Part shown: positions 21,701 through 32,479 of the stretch, one piece after another | How positions within the stretch are numbered: the stretch's first letter is position 1 | Layout: every line of letters begins with the position of its first letter | DNA from: Epithemia pelagica | Lineage: Eukaryota; Bacillariophyta; Bacillariophyceae; Surirellales; Surirellaceae | Reading direction: 5' to 3' | Length of the DNA stretch: 64,000 bases | Assembly (NCBI GenBank): GCA_946965045.2 | Contig: OX337228.1 | Coordinates: 4,650,001-4,714,000 of the forward strand | Made by a program: the position numbers and the translations under genes | Notes under the pieces: model-generated | Database searches by the model: none | What the model was told of the DNA's origin: nothing | What the model saw: the letters and a program-made list of their open reading frames with translations, nothing else

Positions 21701-23142
21701 GTGATCAACCTTCTGATACTCCGTCAGAATCACCTAGTGAAAGTCCATCGACTACGCCAAGTAATCAACCGTCGACCTCCCCGAGTGAGCAGCCATCTGA
21801 AAGCCCATCGACATCTCCCAGTGAAAGTCCATCAACATCGCCCAGTGACAGTCCATCTGAGTCGCCGTCCGAATCTCCCAGTGAAAGTCCGTCAACATCG
21901 CCCAGTGATAGTCCATCTGAGTCGCCGTCCGAATCTCCCAGCGAAAGTCCTTCAACATCGCCCAGTGATAGTCCATCTGAGTCACCATCAAATTCTCCAA
22001 GTGAAAGTCCGTCCTCAACACCAAGTGATCAACCAAGTGAGCAGCCATCAGAAAGCCCATCGACATCGCCCAGTGAAAGTCCGTCAACATCGCCCAGTGA
22101 TAGTCCATCTGAGTCGCCGTCCGAATCTCCCAGCGAAAGTCCTTCAACATCGCCCAGTGATAGTCCATCTGAGTCACCATCAAATTCTCCAAGTGAAAGT
22201 CCGTCCTCAACACCAAGTGATCAACCAAGTGAGCAGCCATCAGAAAGCCCATCGGCATCTCCCAGTGAAAGTCCATCAACATCGCCCAGTGACAGTCCAT
22301 CTGAGTCGCCGTCCGAATCTCCCAGCGAAAGTCCATCAACATCGCCCAGTGATAGTCCATCTGAGTCACCATCAAATTCTCCAAGTGAAAGTCCGTCCTC
22401 AACACCAAGTGATCAACCAAGTGAGCAGCCATCAGATAGCCCATCGACATCGCCCAGTGAAAGTCCGTCAACATCGCCCAGTGATAGTCCATCTGAGTCG
22501 CCGTCCGAATCTCCCAGCGAAAGTCCTTCAACATCGCCCAGTGATAGTCCATCTGAGTCACCATCAAATTCTCCAAGTGAAAGTCCGTCCTCAACACCAA
22601 GTGATCAACCAAGTGAGCAGCCATCAGAAAGCCCATCGGCATCTCCCAGTGAAAGTCCATCAACATCGCCCAGTGATAGTCCATCTGAGTCGCCGTCCGA
22701 ATCTCCCAGCGAAAGTCCATCAACATCACCAAGTAATCAGCCATCTGAGTCTCCATCCGTTTCCTTTCAACCAAGTGGAACCCCGTCAGAAACGTTGTCA
22801 CCGCTTCCATCACTCTCGCCATCATCGATGCCAAGTGAAAGTCCTTCGATCTCATCCAATCCCAGTGAGCAACCTTCGGACCAACCTTCCAGTGTTCCAA
22901 GTTCGTCGCCATCGGTATCCCCGTCATTCCAACCTTCGGACCAACCGTCCAGGGTTCCAAGTTCGTCGCCATCAGTTTCTCCGTCATTCCAACCTTCTGT
23001 CCAGCCATCGACTATGCCTTCGACAATTCCGTCTGCCCAGCCAAGTGGCAAGAAGAAGAGTGGCAAAGGAATGGATACACAACGACGACGACGAAGAAGA
23101 AGGGACCAGGAGGAGGAGGACGACGACGACTACTATTTTTAA
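18748..23142 (+). CDS. Secreted Ser/Pro-rich repeat protein (diatom cell-wall or mucilage type)
   Basis: A 1,464-residue protein. A signal peptide ([20 protein letters not shown]) is followed by about 150 Lys/Ser-rich residues, then a KPTPKPT block (about residues 170-405), then about 1,020 residues of [15 protein letters not shown]-type repeats. The C-terminus is [10 protein letters not shown], a run of arginines, then [10 protein letters not shown]. No membrane segment follows the signal, so secretion is inferred. Such repeats are common in diatom extracellular proteins linked to the frustule, adhesion mucilage or extracellular matrix and are likely heavily O-glycosylated or phosphorylated; the exact role is unknown. 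The basic-then-acidic tail comes from a CGA/GAA/GAG/GAC microsatellite. Repeat number is probably polymorphic. The alternative frames are also open across the repeats because of codon composition. Confidence 0.85.
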   Translation: MRGLNAAGLHFVTLLCIGIFTKITPVETKADHVGFLLPKNLKSYGHKDKTTQTSFIATPEYHENIQFEDNQELKSNINSMRYQYRKLNTSPSYMMHRKTSSKLESKKSSQSFKYPKEVHKSSKEDDKSYWPYHGKKETWKVPTSAKGPQKEKEDKYEDTPKNGYSETRRPTAKPVREPTSKPTQEPTRKPVPQPSHKPTNRPTKRPTVKPTSKPTLRPTSKPTPKPTAKPTRTPTPKPTVKPTPKPTPKPTVRPTPKPTVKPTPKPTPRPTVKPTPKPTPKPTPKPTPRPTVKPTPKPTLKPTPKPTPRPTVKPTPKPTPKPTPKPTPRPTVKPTPKPTPKPTPKPTPRPTVKPTPKPTPKPTPKPTPKPTPKPTPKPTVKPTPKPTPIPTAKPTPGATAKPTRAISENPSNSPSLSGIPSEEPSETPSESPSTSPSDHPSSQPSESPSESPSDAPSTSPSDQPSESPSESPSESPSTSPSDLPSESPSESPSDSPSTSPSDHPSESPSESPSESPSTSPSDQPSESPSESPSDSPSTSPSDQPSNQPSESPSESPSDTPSISPSDHPSESPSESPSESPSTSPSDQPSESPSESPSDSPSTSPSDQPSDQPSESPSESPSDTPSTSPSDQPSESPSDSPSESPSISPSDQPSEQPSGSPSDSPSTSPSDQPSESPSESPSESPSTSPSDQPSESPSESPSDSPSTSPSDQPSNQPSESPSESPSDTPSISPSDHPSESPSESPSESPSTSPSDQPSESPSESPSDSPSTSPSDQPSNQPSESPSESPSDTPSTSPSDQPSESPSESPSESPSTSPSDQPSEQPSESPSDSPSTSPSDQPSESPSESPSESPSTSPSDQPSESPSDSPSESPSTSPSNQPSVSPSEGPSESPSTSPSVQPSEAPSESVQPSGTPSETVSPLPSLSPSSMPSQSPTTSNLPSVQPSETPSTPPSTSPSDQPSDQPSETPTESPSESPSESPSTAPSDQPSDTPSESPSESPSTTPSNQPSTSPSEQPSESPSTSPSESPSTSPSDSPSESPSESPSESPSTSPSDSPSESPSESPSESPSTSPSDSPSESPSNSPSESPSSTPSDQPSEQPSESPSTSPSESPSTSPSDSPSESPSESPSESPSTSPSDSPSESPSNSPSESPSSTPSDQPSEQPSESPSASPSESPSTSPSDSPSESPSESPSESPSTSPSDSPSESPSNSPSESPSSTPSDQPSEQPSDSPSTSPSESPSTSPSDSPSESPSESPSESPSTSPSDSPSESPSNSPSESPSSTPSDQPSEQPSESPSASPSESPSTSPSDSPSESPSESPSESPSTSPSNQPSESPSVSFQPSGTPSETLSPLPSLSPSSMPSESPSISSNPSEQPSDQPSSVPSSSPSVSPSFQPSDQPSRVPSSSPSVSPSFQPSVQPSTMPSTIPSAQPSGKKKSGKGMDTQRRRRRRRDQEEEDDDDYYF
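19425..19960 (+). repeat. KPTPKPT-coding tandem repeat
   Basis: Short Pro-Thr-Lys units (core AAACCAACGCCAAAGCCGAC), with higher-order units of 60 bp ([20 protein letters not shown]) repeated about five times around 19550-19800. Near-identity of the units suggests recent expansion. Lies inside the secreted repeat-protein gene. Confidence 0.85.
19990..23040 (+). repeat. PSESPS / SPSDQPS-coding tandem repeat array
   Basis: A long Ser-Pro array with nested periodicity. A unit of about 177 bp built from [19 protein letters not shown] and ending [14 protein letters not shown] recurs four times at about 22020-22730 with few substitutions. Earlier blocks are more diverged ([21 protein letters not shown]). 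Two SFQPS blocks close the array. Confidence 0.85.
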
Positions 23143-23602
23143 ACTGTCACGCAATGTGTTGATATTTCATGAACAATTCTGTTTTGTACTGTCGACTGTC
23201 GGGCCACGGAAATGGTCCTGTTTGAACTCACTCCAACTACAATTAAAAAATTACAATATTCCATATTCCTAGCATAGGGTTGATGTCCTACATATTCGCA
23301 CTCTTAGGGATTACTCCTACTCATTACCCCTCTCAAGGTTACCGAGGTTACCTACCTAGGCGATGGGAACGCCTTAGCACTTAGCACGCCTTGACGATTT
23401 ACATTGATATTTCTTAACAAAAGTTTTCTGTATAGAAAAGATTGGGATCACTGAGGAGTAGTTGTCAACAGCTCGGCGCTATTATGCTGTGACACTGACA
23501 CATTCGTGATTCTTAAGTCATACTTCTCTGTATTGTCGCGTTGCAGATGACATCGCAACCGCATCAAGTATTAAGCTTACTCGTTCTCAACAAATAGACG
23601 GG
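23143..23602. other. Intergenic region
   Basis: Contains the recurrent intergenic motif: TACTCCTACT at 23310-23319 and CCTACCTAGG at 23351-23360. No gene or RNA is recognised. Confidence 0.5.
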
Positions 23603-26079
23603 GTGAGGACAGTAAGGATGAAATCTTCCACATTTCAACATGATGGGATATGCGTCCGCTCGAAACAAAGGAGGTTTCTTTCCATCGTTCTGCTAATCGC
23701 GATGAACATGTTCTTGCCCCTTCTAGTTCGACGTCATCTATATTTTGGCGTTTTGTCCTTTTCTATGCCTCCCTCAAATACACGGCGGCAGATCGAACAA
23801 GGAAATGAGTGCAATCTCTTTCTTTATGCAACAGCACGTCGCGTCACATCAAGGTATGCCTCGATTCAAAGCACGCAATGCTGTCGAATAGTCTCTCGTC
23901 GTTGTTCTTTGGTGGTGATGCAGGGCCAACAGAGTCAAGAGCACCAAAACCCAACCGAACAGAACAGTACTACGATCCGTATCAACTCAGACCTAAATGA
24001 CACTCTGGGAGAAGTGTCTTCATCTTCGCAACTCACAACCACTCGGCGGTTTCGTCGTTTGCGGAGACTCTCCTTACGTCAATCAAGGAGAAAAAAGATT
24101 CCAGGTGCCAAAGTTGATCGGAGCCCCCGTTTGACTGCCTTGAGACAGTGGCCAGGAAGTCGGGCAGTGCGAATATACACCGAGTACGCCGGTCGTTTAT
24201 GGAACGAAACGAATACAGAAGCCCGAAGGCGTATTGCACGTGATAAGGCTGCGGCGGCCGTTCGGCAAGTACAACAAATCCTTCTCATTCAGCAGCAGCA
24301 ACAACAACAGTCGGAGTCATCGACGTCACTCACTGCATCCATCATGAATAATAAAGACAAAGAAGTCCCTCAAGAGCTGGGCTATGATGATCCACAGAAG
24401 GTACAAGCGCTCTTGGAAGCGTGCCATGAGTTTCTCGAGCAACACGACAACTACAAGACGAAGACGAAGGACAATGCAAAGCGAAATTCCATCACTCCAT
24501 CAAATCCGAAAACTAACGGAAAGATGGGTCTTAGCACCTATTCGCTACAACCACTGCCGACCAAGGATACTGCATCGGAGATCGATAGAAACCAAGCCAT
24601 TGCGACATCAGTAACATCATCCGTAAACGAGACCCCACTTGCCGCGTCATCCGTTTTCAAAAATGTGCAAGACACAACAGGTTCCAATGGAGTTCATAGC
24701 GAAGAGACAAGATCTGGGCTCTCGCCAAGCTACAACCAGGTGACATCTCGGGAAGATACTGAAAAACAAACGATGTCCACAACGCTTACATCGACAAAAG
24801 AGCCTATTGCCAGTGAATCTACCCCTGATTCCATGGGGCAAGGCGTTGTAGAGGAAACTCGTCCAAGTATCATAGGTCACGATGAATCAGGGAGGCGAGT
24901 CGAACCTGCTGTAGTGCTTGACGAGTTATCTTCCATTTCACAAGAGATGAAAACAAAAAGTACTGCTCTGGCGACTCGATCAGGTGAAGTGGTATCAGAA
25001 GCGTCATCATCTTTTCTCGAAAAGAAGCCAAAGAAGAAGCGGGGACGACGTTCCATTTTATTCGGTGCTTTGATGGGTGTTGTTGTGGCTTGCTGGGTCT
25101 TTTCGGGAAATTATATCTTTACCGGATTGTTCACTCTCATGACCATTTTGGGACAACTGGAGTATTATCGCATGGTCATCAATACCGGAGTGTATCCAGC
25201 ACGCCGTATCAGCATCGTGGGGGCGAGTTCAATGTTCTTGACGGCCTTGTTTTGTCCGCAACACCACCAAATTATCTTGCCGCTCTTTGGTTTATGGGCG
25301 ATGATATGGTTTTTGACTATGAAGCGAACTGTAACGACCATACCAGAAATTGCCACAACATTTACAGGTATGTTTTACTTGGGCTATGTCCCCTCATTTT
25401 GGGTTCGTACTCGCCTTATTGGTTTGGGACGGGAGCCTACTCGTTTGGCACCAATAGTAGAGCCATGGTTGAACCTTTTGCACAAACAAGCAGAAGGAAG
25501 TCTTCCGCCTGCTGCATTGGGGGCAGTTCATTTGCCGATCACCACTGGAGCCATCTTCATTTTCTGGACATGGCTATGCTTGGCGTTTTCTGATGTTGCT
25601 GCCTACTTTGTGGGCAAGAATCTGGGACGAACTCCTATTGGGAAACTGGCCCCTGCCGCCGGTGCAACAAGTCCAAATAAAACTGTTGAAGGAGTTATTG
25701 GAGGTTGTGTCGTTAGTGCTCTGTTGGGAATCTGCGGTAAGTTTAAATGCACGAACAATGAAAAACCAGTTTGGTTCGTTTTCTAACTGTTTTTAATCCG
25801 TACATAAAATGACTTTGTTGTGCAGGGGCGTGGGTCCAGAAATGGCCGTACTGGTTTGTAACTGGAATGATACATGGCGCATTGCTGGGCATGTTGGGGT
25901 TAATAGGTGATCTGACGGCCTCGATGATCAAGCGAGATGCAGGTATTAAAGATTTTGGTGATTTGATTCCTGAACACGGTGGTATATTGGACCGTGTTGA
26001 CAGCTTTGTTTGGTCGGCTCCATATTCCTGGCTCGTCTGCCACACAATCATCCCTGCATTGAAGAACGCGTTTCGATGA
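23603..26079 (+). CDS. cdsA: Phosphatidate cytidylyltransferase (CDP-diacylglycerol synthase), probably plastid-targeted
   Basis: Exons 23603-25736 and 25826-26079 give 795 residues; the 89-nt intron has GTAAGT and GTGCAG ends and keeps frame (ICG-AWVQKWPYW). The enzyme makes CDP-diacylglycerol from phosphatidic acid and CTP for phosphatidylglycerol and phosphoinositide synthesis. The C-terminal 320 residues hold several membrane segments and the CdsA signature ASMIKRDAGIKDFGDLIPEHGG (about 743-764). FSDVAAYFVGKNLGRTPIGK and SPNKTVEG are also characteristic. The first 450 residues are a long Ser/Gln-rich extension with a hydrophobic stretch (about 26-42) followed by FSMPPS, which could be a bipartite plastid presequence. 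The form with EHGG is close to plant/cyanobacterial enzymes. Plastid location is inferred. Confidence 0.88.
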
Positions 26080-26688
26080 CAATGGTGATTCAAGTTTGAG
26101 ACGACCAGCTCCGCAACGCAATGAAATCGTATTGTTGAGGACAGTCACACTCTGAGACGTGATAGTAGCATGACACTGATGGGAGTGTAATCCGTTTCCC
26201 TTTGGTGGGACGACGTGTGCATTGATGGTCCAAAGCTAACAGTAGCAACTCAGTTACACGGAATCTCAACGAATGAAGTTCGGTTCCCAATGATTCAAAT
26301 TTGGGCTACAACTCTGTGTCATCCTCACTGATGCTGGATATGGATAGATGGATAATCAACGGGACCGGAATTGAGTAAGGAGTACCATGGGAAAACGTGT
26401 TTATCCTGATCTATATTAAACATTTTTCTACATAACCCCTTCTCTGTTTTCTTCATCGTCCCACATGCAAAATGTAACGCAATACGAATACATAAAAGAA
26501 CTGTACTTGGGAAAGATCCACAAATTAAGCTCGTGTGATATTTAAAGCGATCGGTTTGCCGGAAAGTATGTGCAATGTCCATGAGTAGAATACCGATGGT
26601 ATGAGATGAAGCACGTGCCAATCAACCACGAGACAAAAACATCGAAATGAAACAAACAATGCATCCTCTCTATGTGCCTTCACTACGT
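26080..26688. other. Convergent intergenic region
   Basis: About 600 bp between the stop codons of cdsA (+) and the GARP factor (-). Presumably the 3' UTRs of both. No structured element seen. Confidence 0.5.
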
Positions 26689-28890
26689 TCAACCGTCCGA
26701 CATGAGGAACTCAAACAGCTGATCATCCACAACGTCTGTATTCCAAAAATCCTCTGGACCACCCAACGACATACCACGGTTTCTTCCTCCTACAGCAGCA
26801 CCAGGTGCGAGTGTCTGCTGTGGTCCTTGTTGCTCGTCAGAAGATCCTGCAGCAGCCGTGGTTGCACCTGCTGCAGCAGGAGATGCGACAGGGTTTGGGA
26901 TAGATGTTCCATCTCCTCCTACTGGGGCTGGAGGTGGCATGAGGTCACCTCCAGTTGGCGCCGGATGTTGAGCCAAAGCCGCTGCCGCAACCGCATCCAA
27001 GGGTGACTGCGCGGGCACGTAAGATCCACCCGCAGGTTTGCTGTGTCCTGCAGTACTGGCACTGCTGTATTTGTCTAATTCCTGTTGTTTCAATGCTCGC
27101 ATCTTTGTTTGGAAAAGCATTTGTGCATTCATTTCGCGCTTCATGATAGTGTTTTCTTCCAAGTTTGTTCGTGTAGAAGGATTGTTCGCAGGAGTCGAAG
27201 AACCAGCAGCTGTCGCCGCCGTATTCAGCGGATCCAAAACAACCGCAGGTGATTCACCAGGTGCGGGAGCAGTCGAAAGGATCGAGGATGGTTGCCCCGA
27301 AACAAATGAGTTGTAGACTGCGGCAACAGGGACGTTTGAGTTCTGCTGTTGTTTCGTAGCTGCAGCCGCTGCTTCGACTGCAGCAACTTCAGCCACTCGT
27401 TGGGCCATCAGCTGCTGCTTGAGTGAAAAGAACAGTCCCATGAGATACCCCATGGCGGCACCAATAGGAGATTTCTTTTCAAGTTCTGTAAGGCGGGGAA
27501 ACATAAGAGTGTCTTGTTGCTGCGGAGTAGATGATTCTATCGAATCCACAGTTTTCTTTCCTTTTGATTTGGTACCTTGATGCTGTGGATCATTTTCCGT
27601 CGGAACTGGGGTCGCTGAAGTTGATTCCGAGGTTGATACAGCCCCCACTGGAACTGGTGATGGTTGTGCACTGTGAGCCTGCTGGGATGGATCGGAGCTA
27701 CCTTCCGTTGTTGCTGTCGTTTGAGACGATTCCATTGATTTGAACGCCAAATGCCCAGCGACTTGTCCACCCGACAAGGATGTTGCGCCATCCGAAGTGG
27801 AAGACTGGAATCTCTTCAAGGAGGCATCATAGGATGCCATAAACTCTTTCTTGGACTTGACGCGGTGCAATCGATACTTTTGCAAATGCGACTTGATCCG
27901 TTCCGTGGTGATTTGTTCGTGCTTTGGCATTTGTTCAAGAAGCGTCGATGGACTTGAATGTTTGAGACCAACATCAAAAATCGCTGCCACGAAATCACGA
28001 TGCAGTTCTTCTGGCCATGAAAAGCGCTTGGACCAACGTCCATCGTTGTTGGAGCTACCACCGCCGCTTGTTCCCTTGGAAGAAGCTTGCTCGGCTGCTC
28101 GCTCGTTGCTACTAGCATCACTGCCTGTGCTTGCTCCACTTTTCCGCCGTGATTTGTTGGACCTTCCACCACCGGAACTGACAGCCCCCACGGCGGCAGC
28201 CATTACACCCAAACCTCCTCCATCGGAGGCCTCGCGTAAGGTGCGTTTCCGTAAAGACCGACCTGAGGACGTGGTCATGGAGGCTGTTGCTGAACCAGCA
28301 AGGGCCGTCGTGCTGGCGATATTCTCGGGTGTTGGAGTGGCTTCAATGTAATTGTTCGGTGCTGCTAAATGGCTTGGTGTGGTAGCCGCAGTCAAGGGGT
28401 TCATGGTGGTGGTTGTCGTTGTCATCATGGGATCTGCTACACCTGTGGTAGGTGCAGCGGCAGTGGTGGTGACAAGTTGGTATTCCGTTGGAAGTGGAGG
28501 AACTGGAATGGTACTAACATTTGGAGTAGTCATATTCTTTGGTGCGCTCGGCCAGGCATTCGCTGCCGCGTAATATCCTGCATTGGCGGCAGCCACAGCA
28601 GCGGCTGCCACAGCACTTGCGTCCGCTGGATGGGGTGCAGCGGCCGTGGCTCCTGTCATACTTTCATAGACTTGCATCAAGCTTGGTACCACCGATTCGC
28701 CGACAACAGTCTCGGCTGTTGTGGTGGTAGTGGATGTTAAGGGGTTGAACGGTGGGGGAACGGGATTTTCGTTGGTGGGGCCTACTCCTTCAGACGTAGT
28801 TCCAGATGCTGTGAGTGTGGCCGAGTTGGTGGCTGTCGATGTTGCGGTGGGATGATTCTCCACGTGATTCTGTAGCTCCGATGACGACAT
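26689..28890 (-). CDS. GARP/Myb-like (SHLQKYR) transcription factor
   Basis: 733 residues from ATG 28890 (MSSSELQNH). A single Myb-like GARP DNA-binding domain lies at about 280-345: GRWSKRFSWPEELHRDFVAAIF, then TTERIKSHLQKYRLHRVKSKKE, containing the diagnostic SHLQKYR. GARP/B-type response-regulator-like factors bind short AGATT-type sites in plants and are expanded in stramenopiles. No receiver domain precedes it. The flanks are Ala/Thr/Pro/Gln-rich and disordered, as in activation domains. A possible second conserved patch is FPRLTELEKKSPIGAAMGYLMGLFFSLKQQLMAQR (about 470-505, amphipathic). Target genes are unknown. Single exon. Confidence 0.85.
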   Translation of the reverse strand: MSSSELQNHVENHPTATSTATNSATLTASGTTSEGVGPTNENPVPPPFNPLTSTTTTTAETVVGESVVPSLMQVYESMTGATAAAPHPADASAVAAAAVAAANAGYYAAANAWPSAPKNMTTPNVSTIPVPPLPTEYQLVTTTAAAPTTGVADPMMTTTTTTMNPLTAATTPSHLAAPNNYIEATPTPENIASTTALAGSATASMTTSSGRSLRKRTLREASDGGGLGVMAAAVGAVSSGGGRSNKSRRKSGASTGSDASSNERAAEQASSKGTSGGGSSNNDGRWSKRFSWPEELHRDFVAAIFDVGLKHSSPSTLLEQMPKHEQITTERIKSHLQKYRLHRVKSKKEFMASYDASLKRFQSSTSDGATSLSGGQVAGHLAFKSMESSQTTATTEGSSDPSQQAHSAQPSPVPVGAVSTSESTSATPVPTENDPQHQGTKSKGKKTVDSIESSTPQQQDTLMFPRLTELEKKSPIGAAMGYLMGLFFSLKQQLMAQRVAEVAAVEAAAAATKQQQNSNVPVAAVYNSFVSGQPSSILSTAPAPGESPAVVLDPLNTAATAAGSSTPANNPSTRTNLEENTIMKREMNAQMLFQTKMRALKQQELDKYSSASTAGHSKPAGGSYVPAQSPLDAVAAAALAQHPAPTGGDLMPPPAPVGGDGTSIPNPVASPAAAGATTAAAGSSDEQQGPQQTLAPGAAVGGRNRGMSLGGPEDFWNTDVVDDQLFEFLMSDG

Positions 28891-29965
28891 TACTCCTTTT
28901 CCAGAGCAACAAGGACTGGCACTATCGATGGATTGCAACCAGCGAGCGCCGCAGCGGAACCGATTCTATCAAAGATATATGCAAATACCTCTCAGTTCAT
29001 TTAACTCCAGTCGACTGGGAAGTGACAGATAATAAGAAACCTTCGATGATTCTTTCTCAAAAGGGGATGGTGGGTGACCCTGTTGATGCCAACACTGAGA
29101 GCTCTGAGTGATGGTAACAATGAATTCAGCCAACAGAACGCAAGTACTTTAGTTTGGATTGCCAGCTGCCTGGTTCCTCGGTTGAACGAAGCACGAGACT
29201 AATATGAAAGGCACTGGTATCGGACGAGACCGTCTTGTCCTTGCAGGATCTCCTCTTGCTAGAACCCGACGATCAATGGAGGTTCTTGGATTGCGCCTGT
29301 GTACCGCTGAAGTGTATCTTGCGAGTTCCGAAAATGAAAGACGAGAACCCCCAGCTTATGTCAACAGGGCCAACGATATGACACTCAACGAGAACACCTC
29401 ACAACCATAAAGAGTGCCCTATCGGCCGCTTTGTAGATATTGCTTGGTCTTTGGCCAAGAGACACAATGCAAATCCCAATGGCCGCATCGATGATGGATG
29501 GAGCTTGGCGCAATCGAGCGAGGTTTGTGTTGTCCGTCTTGTGTTGTGGTGTGGTGTGTACGTAACGAATCTCCAGCTGTATGGAGCGATTCCCTGAATC
29601 TGTGGAGCATACAAAAGAATCTTGAAGTCCCAAAGCTTTCCTACAGAGTGGGCTATAGTGGAGGATTGAGATTTCGGAGTGCCACAAAGAGTACTGTGAA
29701 CGCAAGCAGAAGTAAGAGGCGTAGAGATAGCTAATAGGAGTCGCTAGCTAGAGCTAGGTAGGCCCAGCTCATGACGAAGGGCACCATGACCATGGACATC
29801 CATGGCAGCTCGATAGGAAGGACTACGAGAACGAGAGTACTCATGTGCGTTGCTCGTACTCCATCATAGGTATGGTGGTGCTCTCCCTGGAAAGGAAGTC
29901 TTATCAAGGGGTAACGACTTAGTAACCACAGACTTTGAGCAACATTCAAAAAGCCTGTTAGGTAG
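28891..29965. other. Intergenic region, no convincing gene
   Basis: Over 1 kb. The largest frames are about 100 codons, overlap on both strands and have no recognisable protein features. A CTAGCTAG-rich stretch with GCTAGGTAGG at 29743-29762 belongs to the recurrent intergenic motif family. The left end must carry the GARP-factor promoter. Confidence 0.45.
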
Positions 29966-30727
29966 TCAGCGTACACGTGATAGGAATGCGAGGCTTTGTG
30001 TACAGTCAAAGAAGAAACTGAAAGGTTTTGATACATGATCGTCATCATCATCATTCTCTTCCATCAACGACCAAGTCGATGAACGACGCAGAGTCAGTGC
30101 GTTCCGTCCCATGGACGACGAACTCATAGACAATGTCGGAGAACGGGTAACGAAGCTGTCTTTTCTATCTCTCAAATGATCCACGCATTGTTTCTCATGT
30201 ATGGTGCTGTTCGTTGGGATATTTTCCGGACAACAACACAAAGTCGCACAAGGTTGCACGTGCATAGTTGTCTTGGCTGGTGGATCTTTGCGCTTGTCCA
30301 ATGTATTGTCAGTGCCACCTTGATTCGCTGAGAGAGAAGGCCTTCCTTTGTCCCAGGCTCCTTCAGTCTTTTGATTTGGCGGTATTGGATGCAGCTGTTG
30401 GGATGACTCACCCAATTTTAACCATTGCTCCACCTTTTCAGAGCTACCGCTACCGGGCCAGATGGAGTCATGTTCACGTTGCAGCTTTTTCGTTCGAGGA
30501 AAAGGATGTCGTGTCAGAAATCGACGAGGTCGTTTCAAGAGATCCAAATGCCGATCAATTTCCTGACGTGATGTTGGTCCAGAGAGTTCATTGAATGGTT
30601 GTTGTCGTTCCGGACTGGTTGAACGGAAATCATTTTCATGCAAGAATTTGGCGGAGGCGTTGCAGAAGGTCGTTGGTTCTCCAACCATACTCTCAGTTTT
30701 GAAGTCGTTGTGGTGGGCGAATTTCAT
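29966..30727 (-). CDS. Unknown basic, Ser-rich protein
   Basis: 253 residues from ATG 30727 (MKFAHHND). No signal peptide or membrane segment. It contains RQEIDRHLDLLKRPRRFLTR and, near the C-terminus, SSSSMGRNALTLRRSSTWSL followed by MEENDDDDDH; the RRSSTWS stretch is a potential basophilic kinase site. Family not recognised. Coding status rests on length, a Lys/Arg/Ser/Asp-rich composition and lack of a better frame; moderate confidence. Confidence 0.45.
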   Translation of the reverse strand: MKFAHHNDFKTESMVGEPTTFCNASAKFLHENDFRSTSPERQQPFNELSGPTSRQEIDRHLDLLKRPRRFLTRHPFPRTKKLQREHDSIWPGSGSSEKVEQWLKLGESSQQLHPIPPNQKTEGAWDKGRPSLSANQGGTDNTLDKRKDPPAKTTMHVQPCATLCCCPENIPTNSTIHEKQCVDHLRDRKDSFVTRSPTLSMSSSSMGRNALTLRRSSTWSLMEENDDDDDHVSKPFSFFFDCTQSLAFLSRVR

Positions 30728-31423
30728 GGGATCGGGAGTAGTAGAAGTGAGAGGTAAAATGACATGTAGCAAATTGTGGATGGAGAGGATCGATCGATCG
30801 ATCGTGTGAGAGTGGTTTGATGTCGCGGTTCGCGGTCTTATCGTCGGGCGATAGGCTTAAATGTTCTTTTGTCCGAAACCGGGACTTGGGTTTGGGGGAA
30901 CTCGTGTGGGGTGAGGGGATTGGGCTACGACAATAATCCATAGCAGTATAATATTATGGTCCAACAGGCGTAGAGCGTAAGAACAAATGCCAATGAAAAG
31001 ATACCCAGCTACCTGCCTAGGTACGGTAGAATGATAATGACCATAGCCATGTTGCTCCTAGGAGTATCATATTTCAATAATGATGATGGTCAAACCCAAT
31101 GGTAGCGCAGCTCTTCAGTCAACAAGAACTACCTTAGTTTCACTGCTGTTTCCACCAAACTTCTTGTCCAAGATCTGTTGATTGCCCCCCTATTGCGTAA
31201 CGAAAAATCCGCCGACAAGCAACTGTAGACTTCTCCCAACCAAGCAATCGCGCACACATCCATAATAGAATGGTCATGCAACAAATGGATGCAGCCAAGT
31301 GGGCCCGTTTGTAACCGTGGTTGCTGTACAGGGAGACGAAGCCATTGAAGATCGACACGACCCTGACCGGGTTCTCCGCACATCAGTCTTGAGAGAGTCA
31401 AGCTCATGTGCGAGTATGTAGGG
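30728..31423. other. Intergenic region
   Basis: Holds the recurrent motifs TGCCTAGGTA (31014-31023) and CTCCTAGGAGTA (31052-31063). On the minus strand 31129-31482 is an open frame overlapping the end of the next gene; I consider it a shadow. Nothing else seen. Confidence 0.45.
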
Positions 31424-32182
31424 TTAGTGAGATAGATCAGCATGCTCGTCTTGTATCCTACTGCTGCTACCTTCTTCATCATGAAAAGAAGATGAATGCC
31501 ACGATAAACTGCTTTCCTCTGCCGTGACAGAAGTACAATCGTCGGAGCCGCACATGAGCTTGTTCGGAGGTCGCATACACGCGCTCAGAAACGCGTCCAG
31601 CGTATCTGCCCTCACGTTCCGTGCATGGGTACCAGGTAGCACGGGGACTCTCTCTTTCTTTTGAAGCAAAAGGGCAGATTGAGTTCGACGAAAGAAGCGA
31701 GGTCTGGGATGTCGCCATATTTCGTCTCTTAGGTCAATCTGTGGATGTGACATTTCCTCGTCGTCCAGCTCTTCCTCGTGTTTTTGATCTAGATCAGAGT
31801 CGAGATGAAAGGATACTGCGGAACTGCTTTTCGACAATGCTTTTGTTTCTTGGGGGAAGTTTTCCTTTAGCTCATTTTTGCTTGGATATGGATGAGAAGA
31901 GGAGAGAATCTTCCTGTCTGGATCCACGATGTGGCGCATTTGTTCCAATAGCCCCAGATTATTCACCGAGGTTAAGGATCCCCGTGAATCGTTGGCAACG
32001 GGGGAAGTGGATGCACATGCCGATACAGTACTTTGTTCGTTATTGGATGTCACATGTCTGCGACCAGGTTTCATCTCTGTAGCAAACACTTCTTCCTCCT
32101 CCTCTTCTCGCAGCATCTTTCTGATTCCCTCCTCGTTATTTCCACCGCAACGGCACCATTGCCATTGCCATAGACATCTCAT
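31424..32182 (-). CDS. Unknown acidic/Ser-rich protein
   Basis: 252 residues from ATG 32182 (MRCLWQWQWC). An EEEEEE run, a Ser/Glu-rich middle with DEEMSHPQIDLRDEIW, and a basic patch RHPRPRFFRRTQSALLLQKK. No known domain, signal peptide or membrane helix. It follows the previous unknown gene in the same direction, and both carry a basic RR-S/T-rich patch beside an acidic run, but I see no alignable homology. Confidence 0.45.
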   Translation of the reverse strand: MRCLWQWQWCRCGGNNEEGIRKMLREEEEEEVFATEMKPGRRHVTSNNEQSTVSACASTSPVANDSRGSLTSVNNLGLLEQMRHIVDPDRKILSSSHPYPSKNELKENFPQETKALSKSSSAVSFHLDSDLDQKHEEELDDEEMSHPQIDLRDEIWRHPRPRFFRRTQSALLLQKKERVPVLPGTHARNVRADTLDAFLSACMRPPNKLMCGSDDCTSVTAEESSLSWHSSSFHDEEGSSSRIQDEHADLSH

Positions 32183-32330
32183 TGTTTAAAGTCGACCTGC
32201 TGCACTGAACCTTTTTGAGATTTGAGAAGTGAGAAGGCAAATTTTTCCCAAGAGGTGGGGCTCTATCTCAAGGAGCTACAATAAATAATATAATGGGTTG
32301 GTTTTTTTCCCTCGCGAACAAAATTCTGCT

Positions 32331-32372
32331 CTAGGAGTAGGACAATGTGACGTTGTCCCCTAGCTAGAGGTA
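32331..32372. repeat. Imperfect hairpin with CTCTAG / CTAGAG and GGACAA / TTGTCC arms
   Basis: CTCTAGGAGTAGGACAATG and its partner TTGTCCCCTAGCTAGAG form a stem around a short TGTGACG loop. It lies between two genes (32183-32479, otherwise empty) and contains the TAGGAGTA motif seen in other gaps. Confidence 0.6.
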
Positions 32373-32479
32373 TCTCTAGCCTATTTGAACCGAGAACAAG
32401 GCGTTCAAGATAAGGATGCAATCAGAATATATTTTGTCACGCAAAGAGTATCTCCAGCATTATGGAAAGTATGCCATTC

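Noticed and set aside
21752-23008. A 418-codon minus-strand frame across the same repeats, and a 219-codon one at 19323-19982
   Set aside because: Antisense shadows of the Ser/Pro and KPTP repeats; simple periodic translations only.
19958-23272. A 1,104-codon open frame overlapping the PSxSPS repeat gene in another plus frame
   Set aside because: It exists because the repeat codons (CCA, TCA, AGT, GAA) contain no stops in this frame. Its product is a degenerate His/Arg/Gln/Leu repeat with no independent start signal or conserved features.
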